A stretch of 41,694 nt of DNA, taken from assembly GCF_002293435.1 (NCBI RefSeq), contig NZ_DBDF01000228.1, forward strand, positions 1,747-43,440. The letters are read 5' to 3'. A program made the position numbers and the translations under genes. Within the stretch, counting starts at the first letter, position 1; every line of letters begins with the position of its first letter. The notes beneath the pieces are model-generated. The model ran no database searches. It had not been told where the DNA came from and saw nothing but the letters and a program-made list of their open reading frames with translations. Shown here one piece after another: positions 1-8,535 of this stretch. The DNA is from Bacteroides sp. UBA939. Its GTDB lineage: Bacteria > Bacteroidota > Bacteroidia > Bacteroidales > Bacteroidaceae.

Positions 1-63
1 ATTGAGATTCCATTTCGCTATATCATCATTCATAATATAAACTAATTATGAACATCTACTTAA

Positions 64-85
64 CCTATATAATTCATACTGTGGG
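64..85 (+). repeat. Dispersed 22-nt hairpin repeat, copy 1
   Basis: Stem CCTATA, loop TAATTCATAC, stem TGTGGG. All six stem positions pair if two G-U pairs are allowed. It is followed by AGTTA and then by GTTATCACTTCGTTA (87-101), which recurs on the minus strand at 30729-30743 beside copy 4. It belongs to a family of five copies in this window that share the loop TWATTCATRY while the stems vary in a paired manner. Confidence 0.6.
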
Positions 86-102
86 AGTTATCACTTCGTT
101 AT

Positions 103-124
103 CCTGCATTATTCATACTGTAGG
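103..124 (+). repeat. Dispersed 22-nt hairpin repeat, copy 2
   Basis: Stem CCTGCA, loop TTATTCATAC, stem TGTAGG (five Watson-Crick pairs and one G-U). It lies 17 bp after copy 1 in the same orientation and just beyond the terminator of the methylmalonyl-CoA decarboxylase operon. The same 16 left-hand bases occur in copies 4 and 5 apart from the last loop base of copy 5. Confidence 0.65.
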
Positions 125-130
125 ATTAGA

Positions 131-177
131 AAGGATAATAAAATACCCCTGCCGTAGTATAGTACAACAGGGGTATT
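131..177 (-). terminator. Rho-independent terminator of the decarboxylase operon
   Basis: A perfect 10-bp inverted repeat, AATACCCCTG (142-151) and CAGGGGTATT (168-177), encloses a 16-nt loop. On the minus strand the stem runs into a T-rich stretch, TTTTATTATCC. It lies 80 bp past the stop of the last operon gene at 257, as expected for the end of the minus-strand transcript. Confidence 0.75.
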
Positions 178-256
178 CTTATAAGATTAGGGCAACACAC
201 CCTCTATAAACCTGAATCTTTAAATAACCAATGTTATTAAGATAAACTTGTATACA

Positions 257-1426
257 TTACATTAAGAAGCCTAACAAGATACCGGCTGCTACTGCCGATC
301 CGATTACACCTGCCACGTTCGGGCCCATAGCATGCATCAACAGATAATTGGTCGGATCGTATTCCAGACCTACAACCTGAGAAATACGTGCCGAGTCGGG
401 TACTGCGGATACACCGGCATTACCAATCAACGGATTAATCTTATTATCTTTCTTCAGGAAGAGATTGAATATCTTCACGAACAGTACTCCCGATGTGGTA
501 GCAATGATGAATGACAATGCACCGAGACCGAAAATCTTGATAGAATCAACCGTCAGGAATTCAGATGCCTGAGTAGATGCACCTACCGTCAATCCCAGCA
601 AGATAGTAATGGTATCAATCAGCGGGCCGCGGGCTGTTTCTGCCAAACGACGGGTTACACCGCTTTCTTTCAACAGGTTACCGAAGAACAGCATACCCAG
701 CAGAGGTAAACCGGACGGAACCAGGAAGCAGGTCAGCAACAAACCGATAATCGGGAAGACAACTTTCTCCGTATGAGAAACAACGCGTGGAGGTTTCATA
801 CGAATCAAACGTTCGCGCTTATTAGTCAACGCGCGCATAATGGGCGGTTGGATTACAGGTACCAAAGCCATATACGAATAGGCTGATACCGCAATTGCAC
901 CCATCAGGTTAGGAGCCAGCTTAGATGACAGGAAGATAGCTGTCGGGCCATCGGCTCCGCCGATAATACCGATAGCACCGGCCTGCATCGGGTCGAATCC
1001 CATCTCCAGTGCAATCATGTAAGCACCAAAGATACCGAACTGTGCAGCTGCGCCGATTAGTAACAACTTAGGATTGGAAATCAAGGATGAAAAGTCGGTC
1101 ATGGCGCCAATACCCAAAAATATAAGCGGCGGATACCAGCCGGATGTTACTCCCTGATACAAGATGTTTAGTACAGAACCTTCTTCATAAATACCGACTT
1201 TAAGTCCGGCTTCCATGTTGAAAGGAATATTACCGATAAGCATACCGAAACCAATAGGAATCAGTAGCATCGGCTCAAATTCCTTGGCTACTGCCAAGTA
1301 TATGAAAAACAAACCTACCAGAATCATGACAGCGTGTCCTACCGTAGCATTGGCAAAGCCCGTGTACGTCCAGAAGTCGGCAAGGTTGTTTCCTAAAAAT
1401 GTGATAAATTCTCCCATATTATTCAA
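257..1426 (-). CDS. mmdB: Sodium-translocating decarboxylase beta subunit (methylmalonyl-CoA decarboxylase)
   Basis: A 389-residue integral membrane protein of the OadB/MmdB/GcdB family. The family decarboxylates carboxybiotin and couples this to sodium export across the inner membrane. Many hydrophobic segments are visible, and the family hallmark GGADGPTAIFL lies near residue 155. The length matches the family. It is the last gene of the minus-strand cluster and its start overlaps the end of the biotin carrier gene by 8 bp, which suggests translational coupling. With MmdA and the biotin carrier it should form the step that converts (S)-methylmalonyl-CoA to propionyl-CoA in propionate formation. 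The substrate is inferred from the neighbouring mce gene; an oxaloacetate or glutaconyl-CoA pump would look similar from this subunit alone. Confidence 0.92.
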   Translation of the reverse strand: MNNMGEFITFLGNNLADFWTYTGFANATVGHAVMILVGLFFIYLAVAKEFEPMLLIPIGFGMLIGNIPFNMEAGLKVGIYEEGSVLNILYQGVTSGWYPPLIFLGIGAMTDFSSLISNPKLLLIGAAAQFGIFGAYMIALEMGFDPMQAGAIGIIGGADGPTAIFLSSKLAPNLMGAIAVSAYSYMALVPVIQPPIMRALTNKRERLIRMKPPRVVSHTEKVVFPIIGLLLTCFLVPSGLPLLGMLFFGNLLKESGVTRRLAETARGPLIDTITILLGLTVGASTQASEFLTVDSIKIFGLGALSFIIATTSGVLFVKIFNLFLKKDNKINPLIGNAGVSAVPDSARISQVVGLEYDPTNYLLMHAMGPNVAGVIGSAVAAGILLGFLM

Positions 1427-1853
1427 TAATTACAAGGTCAGTACCTTCGAGAACAGACTCTCCTTTACTTACGTTGATGGCAGTTATTTTACCGTCTTTG
1501 TCGGCATTGATGTTGTTTTCCATTTTCATGGCTTCGAGAATGATGATGGTTTGTCCTCTTTTCACTTCATCACCTACATTGATTTTAATGTCGAGGATAA
1601 CGCCCGGAAGCGGTGATTTCACGCCTGACTTTCCGGAAGAGGTAGCGGCAGGCTTCACAATCGGAGCAGGAGCAGCTGGGGCAGGGGTAGTATACGTGGA
1701 GCGCACTACCGGTTTAACGAATGCTTTGGGTGCTTTTTCCATTTCTACTTTGTACATGGTACCGTTCACTTCAACATGAGCGATATTCTCTTCAATATCT
1801 CCAATGGTAACTTTGTATGTATTACCGTTGATTTTATATTTATATTCTTTCAT
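1419..1853 (-). CDS. mmdC: Biotin carboxyl carrier protein of the decarboxylase
   Basis: A 144-residue protein. Residues 1-40 form a short beta-rich N-terminal domain. Residues 52-75 are a Pro/Ala-rich flexible linker (repeated PAPAAPAP-like sequence). Residues 76-144 are a biotinyl/lipoyl attachment domain. The biotinylation motif EAMKMEN places the modified lysine at residue 110, about 35 residues from the C-terminus as usual. It would carry CO2 from the MmdA transcarboxylase to the membrane beta subunit. It lies 22 bp after the OadG-like gene and overlaps the beta-subunit gene by 8 bp. Confidence 0.93.
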   Translation of the reverse strand: MKEYKYKINGNTYKVTIGDIEENIAHVEVNGTMYKVEMEKAPKAFVKPVVRSTYTTPAPAAPAPIVKPAATSSGKSGVKSPLPGVILDIKINVGDEVKRGQTIIILEAMKMENNINADKDGKITAINVSKGESVLEGTDLVIIE

Positions 1854-1875
1854 CGTTTTATCAATTTATGGGTGA

Positions 1876-2808
1876 TTACTTTTTAAAAGGAGTCTCACGC
1901 AGTGTATAAATCTTCGAACTCCACGGCGAGTAGCTGCGTTTTATGCGGGTGATGGTGAGAACGGTATCTTCCACATCGTGCACATCGCTTTGCATTTCGT
2001 GCATCGCTAGGGAAATGGCTGCGAAAATCTCTCCCGGAGCTTCGCCCAGTCTCTTCTCTTTTGCTTCTTGCTTGTCTGTAATACCTTTAGCTCTCATTGC
2101 ATTACGCTTGCTGAGGTTTACAGAAGCCTTTCCTATAAGCTTGAATGAAATGTAGAGAAGTATCAAGCCGAAGAATACTACGCTCATGGCAGAGATAGAC
2201 ATACCGATACCCGTACTGTCATGTTCCGCGAACTTTTCCATTTTAGCGTTGCTGTCGAGGGTCTTGTTGTTGGTACTTGGAGTAACGTACTTTTCGGCAC
2301 TGTCATCTTTTATTTCCCAATTTTCCGCAGCATCGCTTACGCGGGCATAAGAGTAGTTAGCTTGCAATGCATTGGCGGGGATAGTAACCTGGTCCAGTAA
2401 CTTACGGCCGGAGTCATAGAGTCCAATCCAGTTCTCCTTCGTAGGATCCAATGTAAAATTTGTATGGAATGTGCCACGTCTGGGATCTCCGTCCGCCCAG
2501 AACAATGCGTGTTGGCGTGGCTTAACCATAGTTAGTACATCCCCTTTAGGGACAAAATATGTAACGGTGTCACTGCCGGGCTGCGCTACCCGTAACAGGC
2601 AAGCGGCGAGATCGGCGCTAGTATACGATTTGTTGAATATTTCAATCCATGCACTGTGTACGCCGTAATCATCCTGAAAGTTGCTTTCATTGGTAATCAG
2701 CACTTCATTCAGTACCAGCTTATTGTTTGATTTCTGTTCTTTGCAAGAAGAAAATACGCCCAACGTCAGCAGCAAGGTAAGAAATATTCCGATTTTTGTT
2801 CTATTCAT
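1876..2808 (-). CDS. OadG-family subunit with a lamin-tail-like domain
   Basis: A 310-residue protein starting at the ATG at 2808. The longer frame overlaps mmdA, and the residues after this ATG form a lipoprotein signal peptide (LGVFSSC). Residues about 30-160 resemble a lamin-tail domain (LVLNEVLITNES, WIEIFNKS, FWADGDPRRGTFHTNFTLDP, WIGLYDSG). A single membrane helix follows near residues 202-222, then a basic cytoplasmic tail, as in gamma subunits (OadG) of sodium-pump decarboxylases. The combination gives the pump an exterior domain anchored by both lipid and helix. Its place between mmdA and the biotin carrier supports the gamma/delta subunit role, which in simpler relatives stabilises the complex. 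The function of the LTD-like part is unknown. Confidence 0.8.
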   Translation of the reverse strand: MNRTKIGIFLTLLLTLGVFSSCKEQKSNNKLVLNEVLITNESNFQDDYGVHSAWIEIFNKSYTSADLAACLLRVAQPGSDTVTYFVPKGDVLTMVKPRQHALFWADGDPRRGTFHTNFTLDPTKENWIGLYDSGRKLLDQVTIPANALQANYSYARVSDAAENWEIKDDSAEKYVTPSTNNKTLDSNAKMEKFAEHDSTGIGMSISAMSVVFFGLILLYISFKLIGKASVNLSKRNAMRAKGITDKQEAKEKRLGEAPGEIFAAISLAMHEMQSDVHDVEDTVLTITRIKRSYSPWSSKIYTLRETPFKK

Positions 2809-2839
2809 AATCGTTTTTGTTTTAGTGTAAAAAGCCTGA

Positions 2840-4393
2840 TTACAAAGGAATATTACCATGCTTCTTAGCCGGATTAGTCACCTTCTTAGTCTGCAACTGT
2901 TGCAAAGCGCGGATAACGCGGAAGCGGGTATTACGCGGTTCGATTACATCATCAATGTAACCGTATTTAGCTGCATTGTAAGGATTGGCGAACAATTTGG
3001 TGTACTCCGCTTCTTTCTCTGCCAGGAATTGAGCCGGGTTTTCCTGATCTTTGGCTTCACGGGCGTACAATACTTCTACGGCACCTGCACCACCCATTAC
3101 GGCGATTTCGGCAGTAGGCCATGCATAGTTCATGTCGCCACGAAGCTGTTTACAGCTCATTACGATGTGCGAACCACCATAAGATTTACGAAGTGTTACG
3201 GTTACTTTTGGTACGGTAGCTTCACCATAAGCATACAGCAACTTGGCACCGTGCAAGATTACACCGTTGTATTCCTGACCTGTTCCCGGAAGGAAGCCCG
3301 GAACGTCTACCAACGAAACTATAGGAATATTGAAAGCATCGCAGAAGCGGACAAAGCGTGCACCTTTACGGGATGCGTTGCTGTCGAGCACACCTGCCAG
3401 GTATTGAGGCTGGTTGGCAACTATACCTACGGACTGTCCGTTGAAGCGTGCGAAGCCGATAATGATGTTTTTTGAGTAGTCTTTCTGAATTTCCAGGAAT
3501 TCGCCGTTGTCTACAATGGCGCCGATAACCTCGTACATGTCGTAAGGTTTGTTGGGACTGTCGGGAATAATCTCGTTCAGAGAGTCTTCCAGACGATCAA
3601 TAGGATCAGTACAATTTATGTAAGGAGCTTCTTCCAGATTATTCTGAGGAATGTAGCTCAACAGATTACGGAGCAATGCCAAACCTTCTTCTTCTGTCTT
3701 GGCTGTAAAATGAGTTACGCCTGATTTGGTAGAGTGAACGCTTGCACCGCCCAGGTTTTCCTGAGATACGTCTTCACCTGTCACGGTCTTAACAACCTTC
3801 GGGCCGGTGAGGAACATGTAAGAAGTACCTTCCATCATCAGCGTGAAGTCGGTCAGCGCAGGTGAATAAACAGCACCACCGGCACATGGGCCGAAGATAC
3901 CGGATATCTGAGGAATAACGCCTGATGCAAGAATGTTGCGTTGGAAGATTTCGGCATAGCCTGCTAAGGCGTTGATACCTTCCTGGATACGGGCGCCACC
4001 TGAATCGTTGATACCAATGCAAGGAGCACCCATCTTCATAGCTTGATCCATGACTTTGCAAATCTTCAAAGACATTGTTTCAGATAAAGAACCGGCTGAA
4101 ACCGTAAAATCTTGTGCAAAGATATAAACTAAACGGCCTTCGATAGTACCGCAACCGGTTACTACGCCATCACCGGGGTAGTGTTTCTTGTCCATGTCGA
4201 AGTTGGTGCATCTGTGCTCAACGAACATGTCCATTTCTTCGAAACTACCTTCATCGAGAAGCATGGCTATACGCTCGCGAGCCGTATATTTACCTTTCTC
4301 GTGCTGCTTGGCAATCGCTTTCTCACCACCACCCAGACGCGCGGCTGTCCGGCGGTCTATAAGTTCCTTAATCTTTTCAAGTTGATTACTCAT
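2840..4393 (-). CDS. mmdA: Methylmalonyl-CoA decarboxylase alpha subunit (carboxyltransferase)
   Basis: A 517-residue biotin-dependent carboxyltransferase of the MmdA/PccB/AccD type, the usual length for the family. N-terminal features are the RIAMLLDEGSF and GDGVVTGCGTIEGR stretches, then the acyl-CoA oxyanion region SGGARIQEG and GPCAGGAVYSPAL. The second half holds the carboxybiotin-binding region (VDVPGFLPGTGQEYNGVI, LRKSYGGSHIVM). It transfers the carboxyl group of methylmalonyl-CoA to the biotin carrier. The missing biotin carboxylase subunit and the adjacent Na-pump beta subunit favour decarboxylase over propionyl-CoA carboxylase. The next gene starts 32 bp downstream. Confidence 0.93.
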   Translation of the reverse strand: MSNQLEKIKELIDRRTAARLGGGEKAIAKQHEKGKYTARERIAMLLDEGSFEEMDMFVEHRCTNFDMDKKHYPGDGVVTGCGTIEGRLVYIFAQDFTVSAGSLSETMSLKICKVMDQAMKMGAPCIGINDSGGARIQEGINALAGYAEIFQRNILASGVIPQISGIFGPCAGGAVYSPALTDFTLMMEGTSYMFLTGPKVVKTVTGEDVSQENLGGASVHSTKSGVTHFTAKTEEEGLALLRNLLSYIPQNNLEEAPYINCTDPIDRLEDSLNEIIPDSPNKPYDMYEVIGAIVDNGEFLEIQKDYSKNIIIGFARFNGQSVGIVANQPQYLAGVLDSNASRKGARFVRFCDAFNIPIVSLVDVPGFLPGTGQEYNGVILHGAKLLYAYGEATVPKVTVTLRKSYGGSHIVMSCKQLRGDMNYAWPTAEIAVMGGAGAVEVLYAREAKDQENPAQFLAEKEAEYTKLFANPYNAAKYGYIDDVIEPRNTRFRVIRALQQLQTKKVTNPAKKHGNIPL

Positions 4394-4446
4394 TTTATTA
4401 AAATATAATGGATTAATATTATTCTGTGAATTATAATATAAAAATT

Positions 4447-4490
4447 AGGAATTGCAGGTTACACTAATTTAATGTGTAATTGCAATTCCT
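4447..4490 (-). other. Long hairpin between mce and mmdA
   Basis: AGGAATTGC (4447-4455) pairs with GCAATTCCT (4482-4490), and TTACAC (4459-4464) pairs inside it with GTGTAA (4474-4479). The structure fills the 104-bp gap between mce and mmdA and on the minus strand is followed by TAATTTTTATATT. It could be a leaky terminator or an RNA stability element that lowers or separates mce from the rest of the operon. No ligand-binding riboswitch consensus was recognised. Confidence 0.5.
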
Positions 4491-4497
4491 ATATAAA

Positions 4498-4905
4498 TTA
4501 CGGCTTTTCGCAAAGTTCTGTCAATACGCCTAATGTTGATTTCGGATGTAGGAAAGCGATGTTCAAGCCTTCTGCACCTTTGCGTGGAGCTTTGTCGATG
4601 AGGCGAACTCCGGCAGCTTCAATCTCCGCCAATGCGTTTGCTACGCCATCTTCAATAGCAAATGCCACGTGGTGGACTCCTGCACCTTTATTCTCAATGA
4701 ATTTGGCAATAGTGCTTTCGGGAGAAGTTGGTTCAAGAAGTTCGATTTTTGTATCGCCGACTTTTAGGAAAGCAGTTCTTACTTTCTGGTCTTCTACTGT
4801 TTCGATGTTGTAACACTTCAGACCTAATACATTTTCGTAATATGGCAGGGCTTCTTCAATGCTTTGTACAGCAATACCCAAATGCTCAATGTGTGAAATC
4901 TTCAT
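4498..4905 (-). CDS. mce: Methylmalonyl-CoA epimerase
   Basis: A 135-residue vicinal-oxygen-chelate (glyoxalase fold) protein starting at the ATG at 4905, where the conserved KISHIEHLGIAV begins. The longer frame adds 19 residues with no homology pattern. Metal-ligand residues of the family are visible: His in HIEHLGIAV, His in GAGVHHVAFAI, and Glu in VLTELCE at the C-terminus. It interconverts (R)- and (S)-methylmalonyl-CoA between methylmalonyl-CoA mutase and the decarboxylase. It is the first gene of the cluster and fixes the substrate of the following decarboxylase subunits. Confidence 0.93.
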   Translation of the reverse strand: MKISHIEHLGIAVQSIEEALPYYENVLGLKCYNIETVEDQKVRTAFLKVGDTKIELLEPTSPESTIAKFIENKGAGVHHVAFAIEDGVANALAEIEAAGVRLIDKAPRKGAEGLNIAFLHPKSTLGVLTELCEKP

Positions 4906-5050
4906 AACTCTATTTATTAGTTTGCAATAATATCTAAGATTACAAGGTATAAAACGACGCAAAGAAAGATATTTCTTCCTAAATAGAGAAATATTTCGTC
5001 AATTAATTATTGGATAATTGAACTTTGGAAGACTTTTTTTAGACTTCTGT

Positions 5051-7465
5051 TTAGAAGTCGAGTAGAAGACGAACGTTTATCTGACGAGATGTAAGGTAAT
5101 TGGGTACGGCAAACCGGTTATTCTGCGTGTCTGTTACCCAATAATAGGAGTTGATATTGTTGATATTGAGCAAATTGAAAACATCAATACCCAGCCAGAG
5201 GCTGCGAATGCCGTTCCGGTTTTCCTGTTCTGAGTGGTCTATGAGACAGCGAGACATACCTATGTCAATGCGGCGGTAGGGTGAAGTGCGAAAGATTGCA
5301 GCTTCTCGCCCGCTATGGGGAGGGCCGAAAGGAAGTCCGCCTGACAGTGTACCTTTCAAATTCATCTTCCATTTACGGTTGCCGGGAAAATAATCGGTAA
5401 AATAAAGCGAAAGCATGTAACGCTGGTCAGTGGGGCGGGGGAGCCATTGTCCGTTTATCTTTTCTTCGGTTTTCATCAAAGAGAAAGTCAGCCACGAGTC
5501 TGTTCCGGGAACAAATTCGCCGAATAACTTCATGTCTATACCGGTGGCATAACCTTTGGAGAGGTTGCGCCCGTAATAGCTGATGCGTACATTATCTATA
5601 TTATAAGGTATAAGGTTGCTGAGTGCCTTATAATATACTTCCATTGAAAAGCGGAAGGGGCGTTCCATGGCACGAAAGTTATAATCGCCGCCTGCAACGA
5701 AATGTAGCGAGCGTTGTGAGCGTATGTTGGGGTTCAACGATACGGTGGTTACACTTCCGTGTTGAGTCGTATCACGTAATTCCTTATAGAATGGCGCCTG
5801 ATAATAAATTCCCGCGGCAATTCGCAAAGTGAATTTCTCATTGAATGCAGGAATAAGTGCCAAAGATGCGCGGGGACTGAAAATGAATTCCTTGTTCCAG
5901 TCCCAGTAACTGCCTCGTACGCCGGCTGTTAAGGTGAACAACCCGGCAGAAGCCTGAAAGCGGTAGGTGTCTTGTAAGAAGAAGTTGTACCGCTTGCTGT
6001 CTGTTTCGTTTTGAGAGCGGAGGGTATAGAATAATTCCGGTCCTTCAGGGCTTTGAGGCATGGAGTATCCGGCTGAGTCGCGCATTTCCCATTCGCGCAT
6101 CCGGTCTTTAAAGTGTTCCTGTTTAAATTCTGCACCCCATTGTACGGTGTGGCTTTTTAGCCGGTGGTTTCCTGTGAGTGAGAAACTCTGCACATTCGCG
6201 GTAAGGTAGTTGCGGGCATGTTCCATGTAGGTGCCTACTCCAATGGTTTCAGAGGTTTCGTTTCCATTGCCTGCACCGTCTATCCGGTTACCGCCACCAT
6301 CCAGTGAGTTTAGCCAGAACTGACCGGTGATATCATAAGTTTCCTGTTCTTTGGTGCGGAAAGCGGAAGCTTGCAGGGTAATGCTGTTTTCCTCGTTCAG
6401 GCGGTAGGTGGAATATGCGGTTCCAAAGAAGGTGCGGAACAAGTCTTTCTCTTGTCCTTCAAAATATACTTTGAATTCCCGTACGTTGCTTAGCGTTCCA
6501 AATCGGGTGTAACGGTCTTCCGGCTTGAAATGGTAACGGTTCTGGGAGATGTTTCCTATAATGCCCACTTCCCATTGTTTTGAAGGTGTCCAGCTCAGGT
6601 AGGTTTGGTAATCAATGAATTGCGGGTTATATTCTCCTTTTGTGTCGAGTGTACCCAACAGGTATTGATTGGTTTTATAACGAATGCCGTTTGTCCAGGT
6701 TAGCTTTTTAGCGGCAACTCCCATATATACCGAAGCTCCCAGCAGGCTGGCGGCAACATTGCCTTCCGTACGTTCCGGTTTTTTATAAGTGATGTCCAGT
6801 ACGGACGACATTTTATCCCCGTATTTGGCTTCGTATCCACCTGTGGAAAATCCCACCGACTGTATCATGTCAGGATTAATAAAACTTAGTCCTTCCTGTT
6901 CTCCCGACCGGATAAGTAAAGGACGGTATATCTCTATGCCGTTTACGTACACCATATTCTCGTCGAAACTGCCGCCACGTACATTGTACTGCGAGCTGAG
7001 TTCATTGTTATTGCTTACTCCGGCTTGTGTGGCAATCACCGATTCAATACTTCCGCCCGAAGCGTCAGGCACTAACCGGCTTTGTCCGATATCTATCTGT
7101 TGCACAGTTCCTGTTTGCCTGCGCCGTTCGGTAACACTCACTTCGCCCAGTTCAAAATCCATGGACGGTAAAGTCATGTTCAGGCTGATATTCCCCTGAG
7201 GGCGTACTAATTTCCGTTTTCTGGTTTGATATCCTAACATAGAGAAGACGACTGTTACGCTATCCCGGCTTTCGAACTTCAGTGAATATCGTCCTTTCAG
7301 GTTACTGACTGTGCCAATAGCCGTCCCTTCCAATCGTATTGTCGCCAATTCAACCGGATTGCCGTTTTCGTCCGTAATTGTTCCGCCTATCTTTACCGTT
7401 TGTTGTGCGATGGCGGGAGTGGAGAATAGTAACAGGATAGATGTCAGTAACCAAAAATGCTTCAT
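5051..7465 (-). CDS. TonB-dependent outer-membrane receptor with carboxypeptidase-like regulatory domain
   Basis: An 804-residue protein. Residues 1-20 are a signal peptide ending in PAIAQ. Residues about 23-110 are a CarboxypepD_reg-like beta domain (GTITDENGNPVELATIRLEGT). A plug domain follows (ESVIATQAGVSNNNELSSQYNVRGGSFDENMVYVNGIEIY). The rest is a 22-strand-type barrel rich in aromatic residues, ending in NVRLLLDF with the terminal Phe typical of outer-membrane barrels. It lacks a SusD partner, so it is not a classical SusC; substrate unknown. It stands alone and divergent from the small barrel gene at 7614. Confidence 0.9.
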   Translation of the reverse strand: MKHFWLLTSILLLFSTPAIAQQTVKIGGTITDENGNPVELATIRLEGTAIGTVSNLKGRYSLKFESRDSVTVVFSMLGYQTRKRKLVRPQGNISLNMTLPSMDFELGEVSVTERRRQTGTVQQIDIGQSRLVPDASGGSIESVIATQAGVSNNNELSSQYNVRGGSFDENMVYVNGIEIYRPLLIRSGEQEGLSFINPDMIQSVGFSTGGYEAKYGDKMSSVLDITYKKPERTEGNVAASLLGASVYMGVAAKKLTWTNGIRYKTNQYLLGTLDTKGEYNPQFIDYQTYLSWTPSKQWEVGIIGNISQNRYHFKPEDRYTRFGTLSNVREFKVYFEGQEKDLFRTFFGTAYSTYRLNEENSITLQASAFRTKEQETYDITGQFWLNSLDGGGNRIDGAGNGNETSETIGVGTYMEHARNYLTANVQSFSLTGNHRLKSHTVQWGAEFKQEHFKDRMREWEMRDSAGYSMPQSPEGPELFYTLRSQNETDSKRYNFFLQDTYRFQASAGLFTLTAGVRGSYWDWNKEFIFSPRASLALIPAFNEKFTLRIAAGIYYQAPFYKELRDTTQHGSVTTVSLNPNIRSQRSLHFVAGGDYNFRAMERPFRFSMEVYYKALSNLIPYNIDNVRISYYGRNLSKGYATGIDMKLFGEFVPGTDSWLTFSLMKTEEKINGQWLPRPTDQRYMLSLYFTDYFPGNRKWKMNLKGTLSGGLPFGPPHSGREAAIFRTSPYRRIDIGMSRCLIDHSEQENRNGIRSLWLGIDVFNLLNINNINSYYWVTDTQNNRFAVPNYLTSRQINVRLLLDF

Positions 7466-7528
7466 ATTTTATACTTAACGGGGAAAACTTAGGAAACGTA
7501 TAGTTGGAGGATAAGAATATTTCATATT

Positions 7529-7562
7529 TTTGTTGGTATGTATTGGATTTGGTATATATTTG
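7529..7562 (+). promoter_or_regulatory. Probable Bacteroides-type promoter of the barrel gene
   Basis: TTTG (7529-7532), 22-nt spacer, TATATTTG (7555-7562), matching the TTTG/TAnnTTTG pattern of Bacteroides vegetative promoters with a slightly long spacer. It lies 51 bp upstream of the ATG at 7614. Confidence 0.5.
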
Positions 7563-7613
7563 TAGCGTTTAAACATATAACATTTTATTTATTCACTAAG
7601 AAAACTAACTATT

Positions 7614-8195
7614 ATGAAACGTAAATTCTTATTTGTTTTATTGGCTTTGGTATCGGTAATGGCTTCAGCACAAGTAACTTGGAATGCAAAAGCAGGTCTG
7701 AATGTGAGCAATTATACTGGTGATGGAAGAGGGGATGCAAAAATTGGTTTTAAATTAGGTGCAGGTTTAGATTATGCCTTTAATGACACATGGTCTTTGC
7801 AACCTTCTTTATTACTCATAACTAAAGGAATGTAGGACTCTGAAGACGGAGTGAGTGCTTCGATAAATGCAATGTATTTGGAGTTGCCGATAATGGTGGC
7901 TGCGCGTTTTCCGGTATCTGATAAAGCGAGCTTGGTGATTAATGGTGGTCCATATTTGGCGTATGGTGTTGGTGGAAAAGTAAAATATAAAGAAAATGAT
8001 GTTGAAGTCAGTGTTGATACTTTTGGAGAATATTTTTCATTCAAACGTTTTGATGCCGGACTTGGCTTGGGGATTGGTTTTGATTTTGGTAAATTTGTAA
8101 TTAGCTGGGATTCTGAATTAGGTTTAGTTGATCTCATGGATGATCTGAATTTTAAAAACACCTGTTTTTCTCTTGGTGTTGCCTACAAATTTTAG
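7614..8195 (+). pseudogene. Outer-membrane beta-barrel (porin-like) gene interrupted by an amber codon
   Basis: A single 194-codon frame reads through as a typical small Bacteroidetes outer-membrane barrel. It has a signal peptide ending in MASAQ, then WNAKAGLNVSNYTGDG, a strand-rich body, and a C-terminal SLGVAYKF ending in Phe. Codon 74 (7833-7835) is TAG, and the frame continues intact on both sides (KGM-stop-DSEDGVSASI). An A to T change in an AAG lysine codon would explain it. Either the gene is newly inactivated, or the base is a sequencing error. The intact remainder, promoter and terminator argue for a very recent event. Confidence 0.75.
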
Positions 8196-8288
8196 TAATT
8201 TGAAATGGAATAAAAATTATTCTTAAACTCTACCACTGTTGAAATATAGATATATCTGAATAGAATAGTATAAGAAGATAGCTGCATG

Positions 8289-8320
8289 AGCGTGATGATT
8301 TGTTTATCGTCACGCTTTTG
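8289..8320 (+). terminator. Terminator after the barrel gene
   Basis: AGCGTGATGAT (8289-8299) pairs with ATCGTCACGCT (8306-8316), one T-G pair in an 11-bp stem with a 6-nt loop, followed by TTTTGCTTT. It lies about 95 bp after the stop at 8195. Confidence 0.7.
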
Positions 8321-8333
8321 CTTTATCATCACT

Positions 8334-8465
8334 TCATTTCCCAAAATGAATCTCACCTCCGCAGTGCATACAAAATACCACCCAAAGAAGTAACAATATT
8401 CGATTTAATAGCTACTTTTGTGCGCTCATTTGCGGATACAATGTAATCTCTTTCGTGGGAAATGA
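8334..8465. repeat. 10-bp inverted repeat flanking a 112-bp segment upstream of the MscS gene
   Basis: TCATTTCCCA (8334-8343) and TGGGAAATGA (8456-8465) are exact inverted copies. The enclosed segment contains a TACTTTTG box (8413-8420) resembling a -7 element. The geometry is like a small invertible promoter, but the repeats do not extend beyond 10 bp, so chance is possible. The rest of the 8196-8535 gap shows only the terminator above. Confidence 0.3.
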
Positions 8466-8535
8466 GAAACATTCTGTATGTTTGGTGCGTTAATATATCT
8501 ATAATTTTATAAGTAACCTGATTGAGGGTTTTTAT

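Noticed and set aside
2858..3475. 205-codon plus-strand frame opposite mmdA
   Set aside because: It is the antisense shadow of a highly conserved gene and shows no recognisable features.
4394..5050. Cobalamin riboswitch ahead of mce (B12-linked pathway)
   Set aside because: No B12-box-like sequence was recognised in the leader; only a simple hairpin lies after mce.
5051..7465. SusC of a polysaccharide utilisation locus
   Set aside because: No SusD, glycoside hydrolase or sensor gene is adjacent, and the length (804) is short for SusC.
7833..7835. Amber codon as recoding (pyrrolysine or programmed readthrough)
   Set aside because: No pyl genes or readthrough signal are visible, and Bacteroides is not known to do this; a point mutation is simpler.
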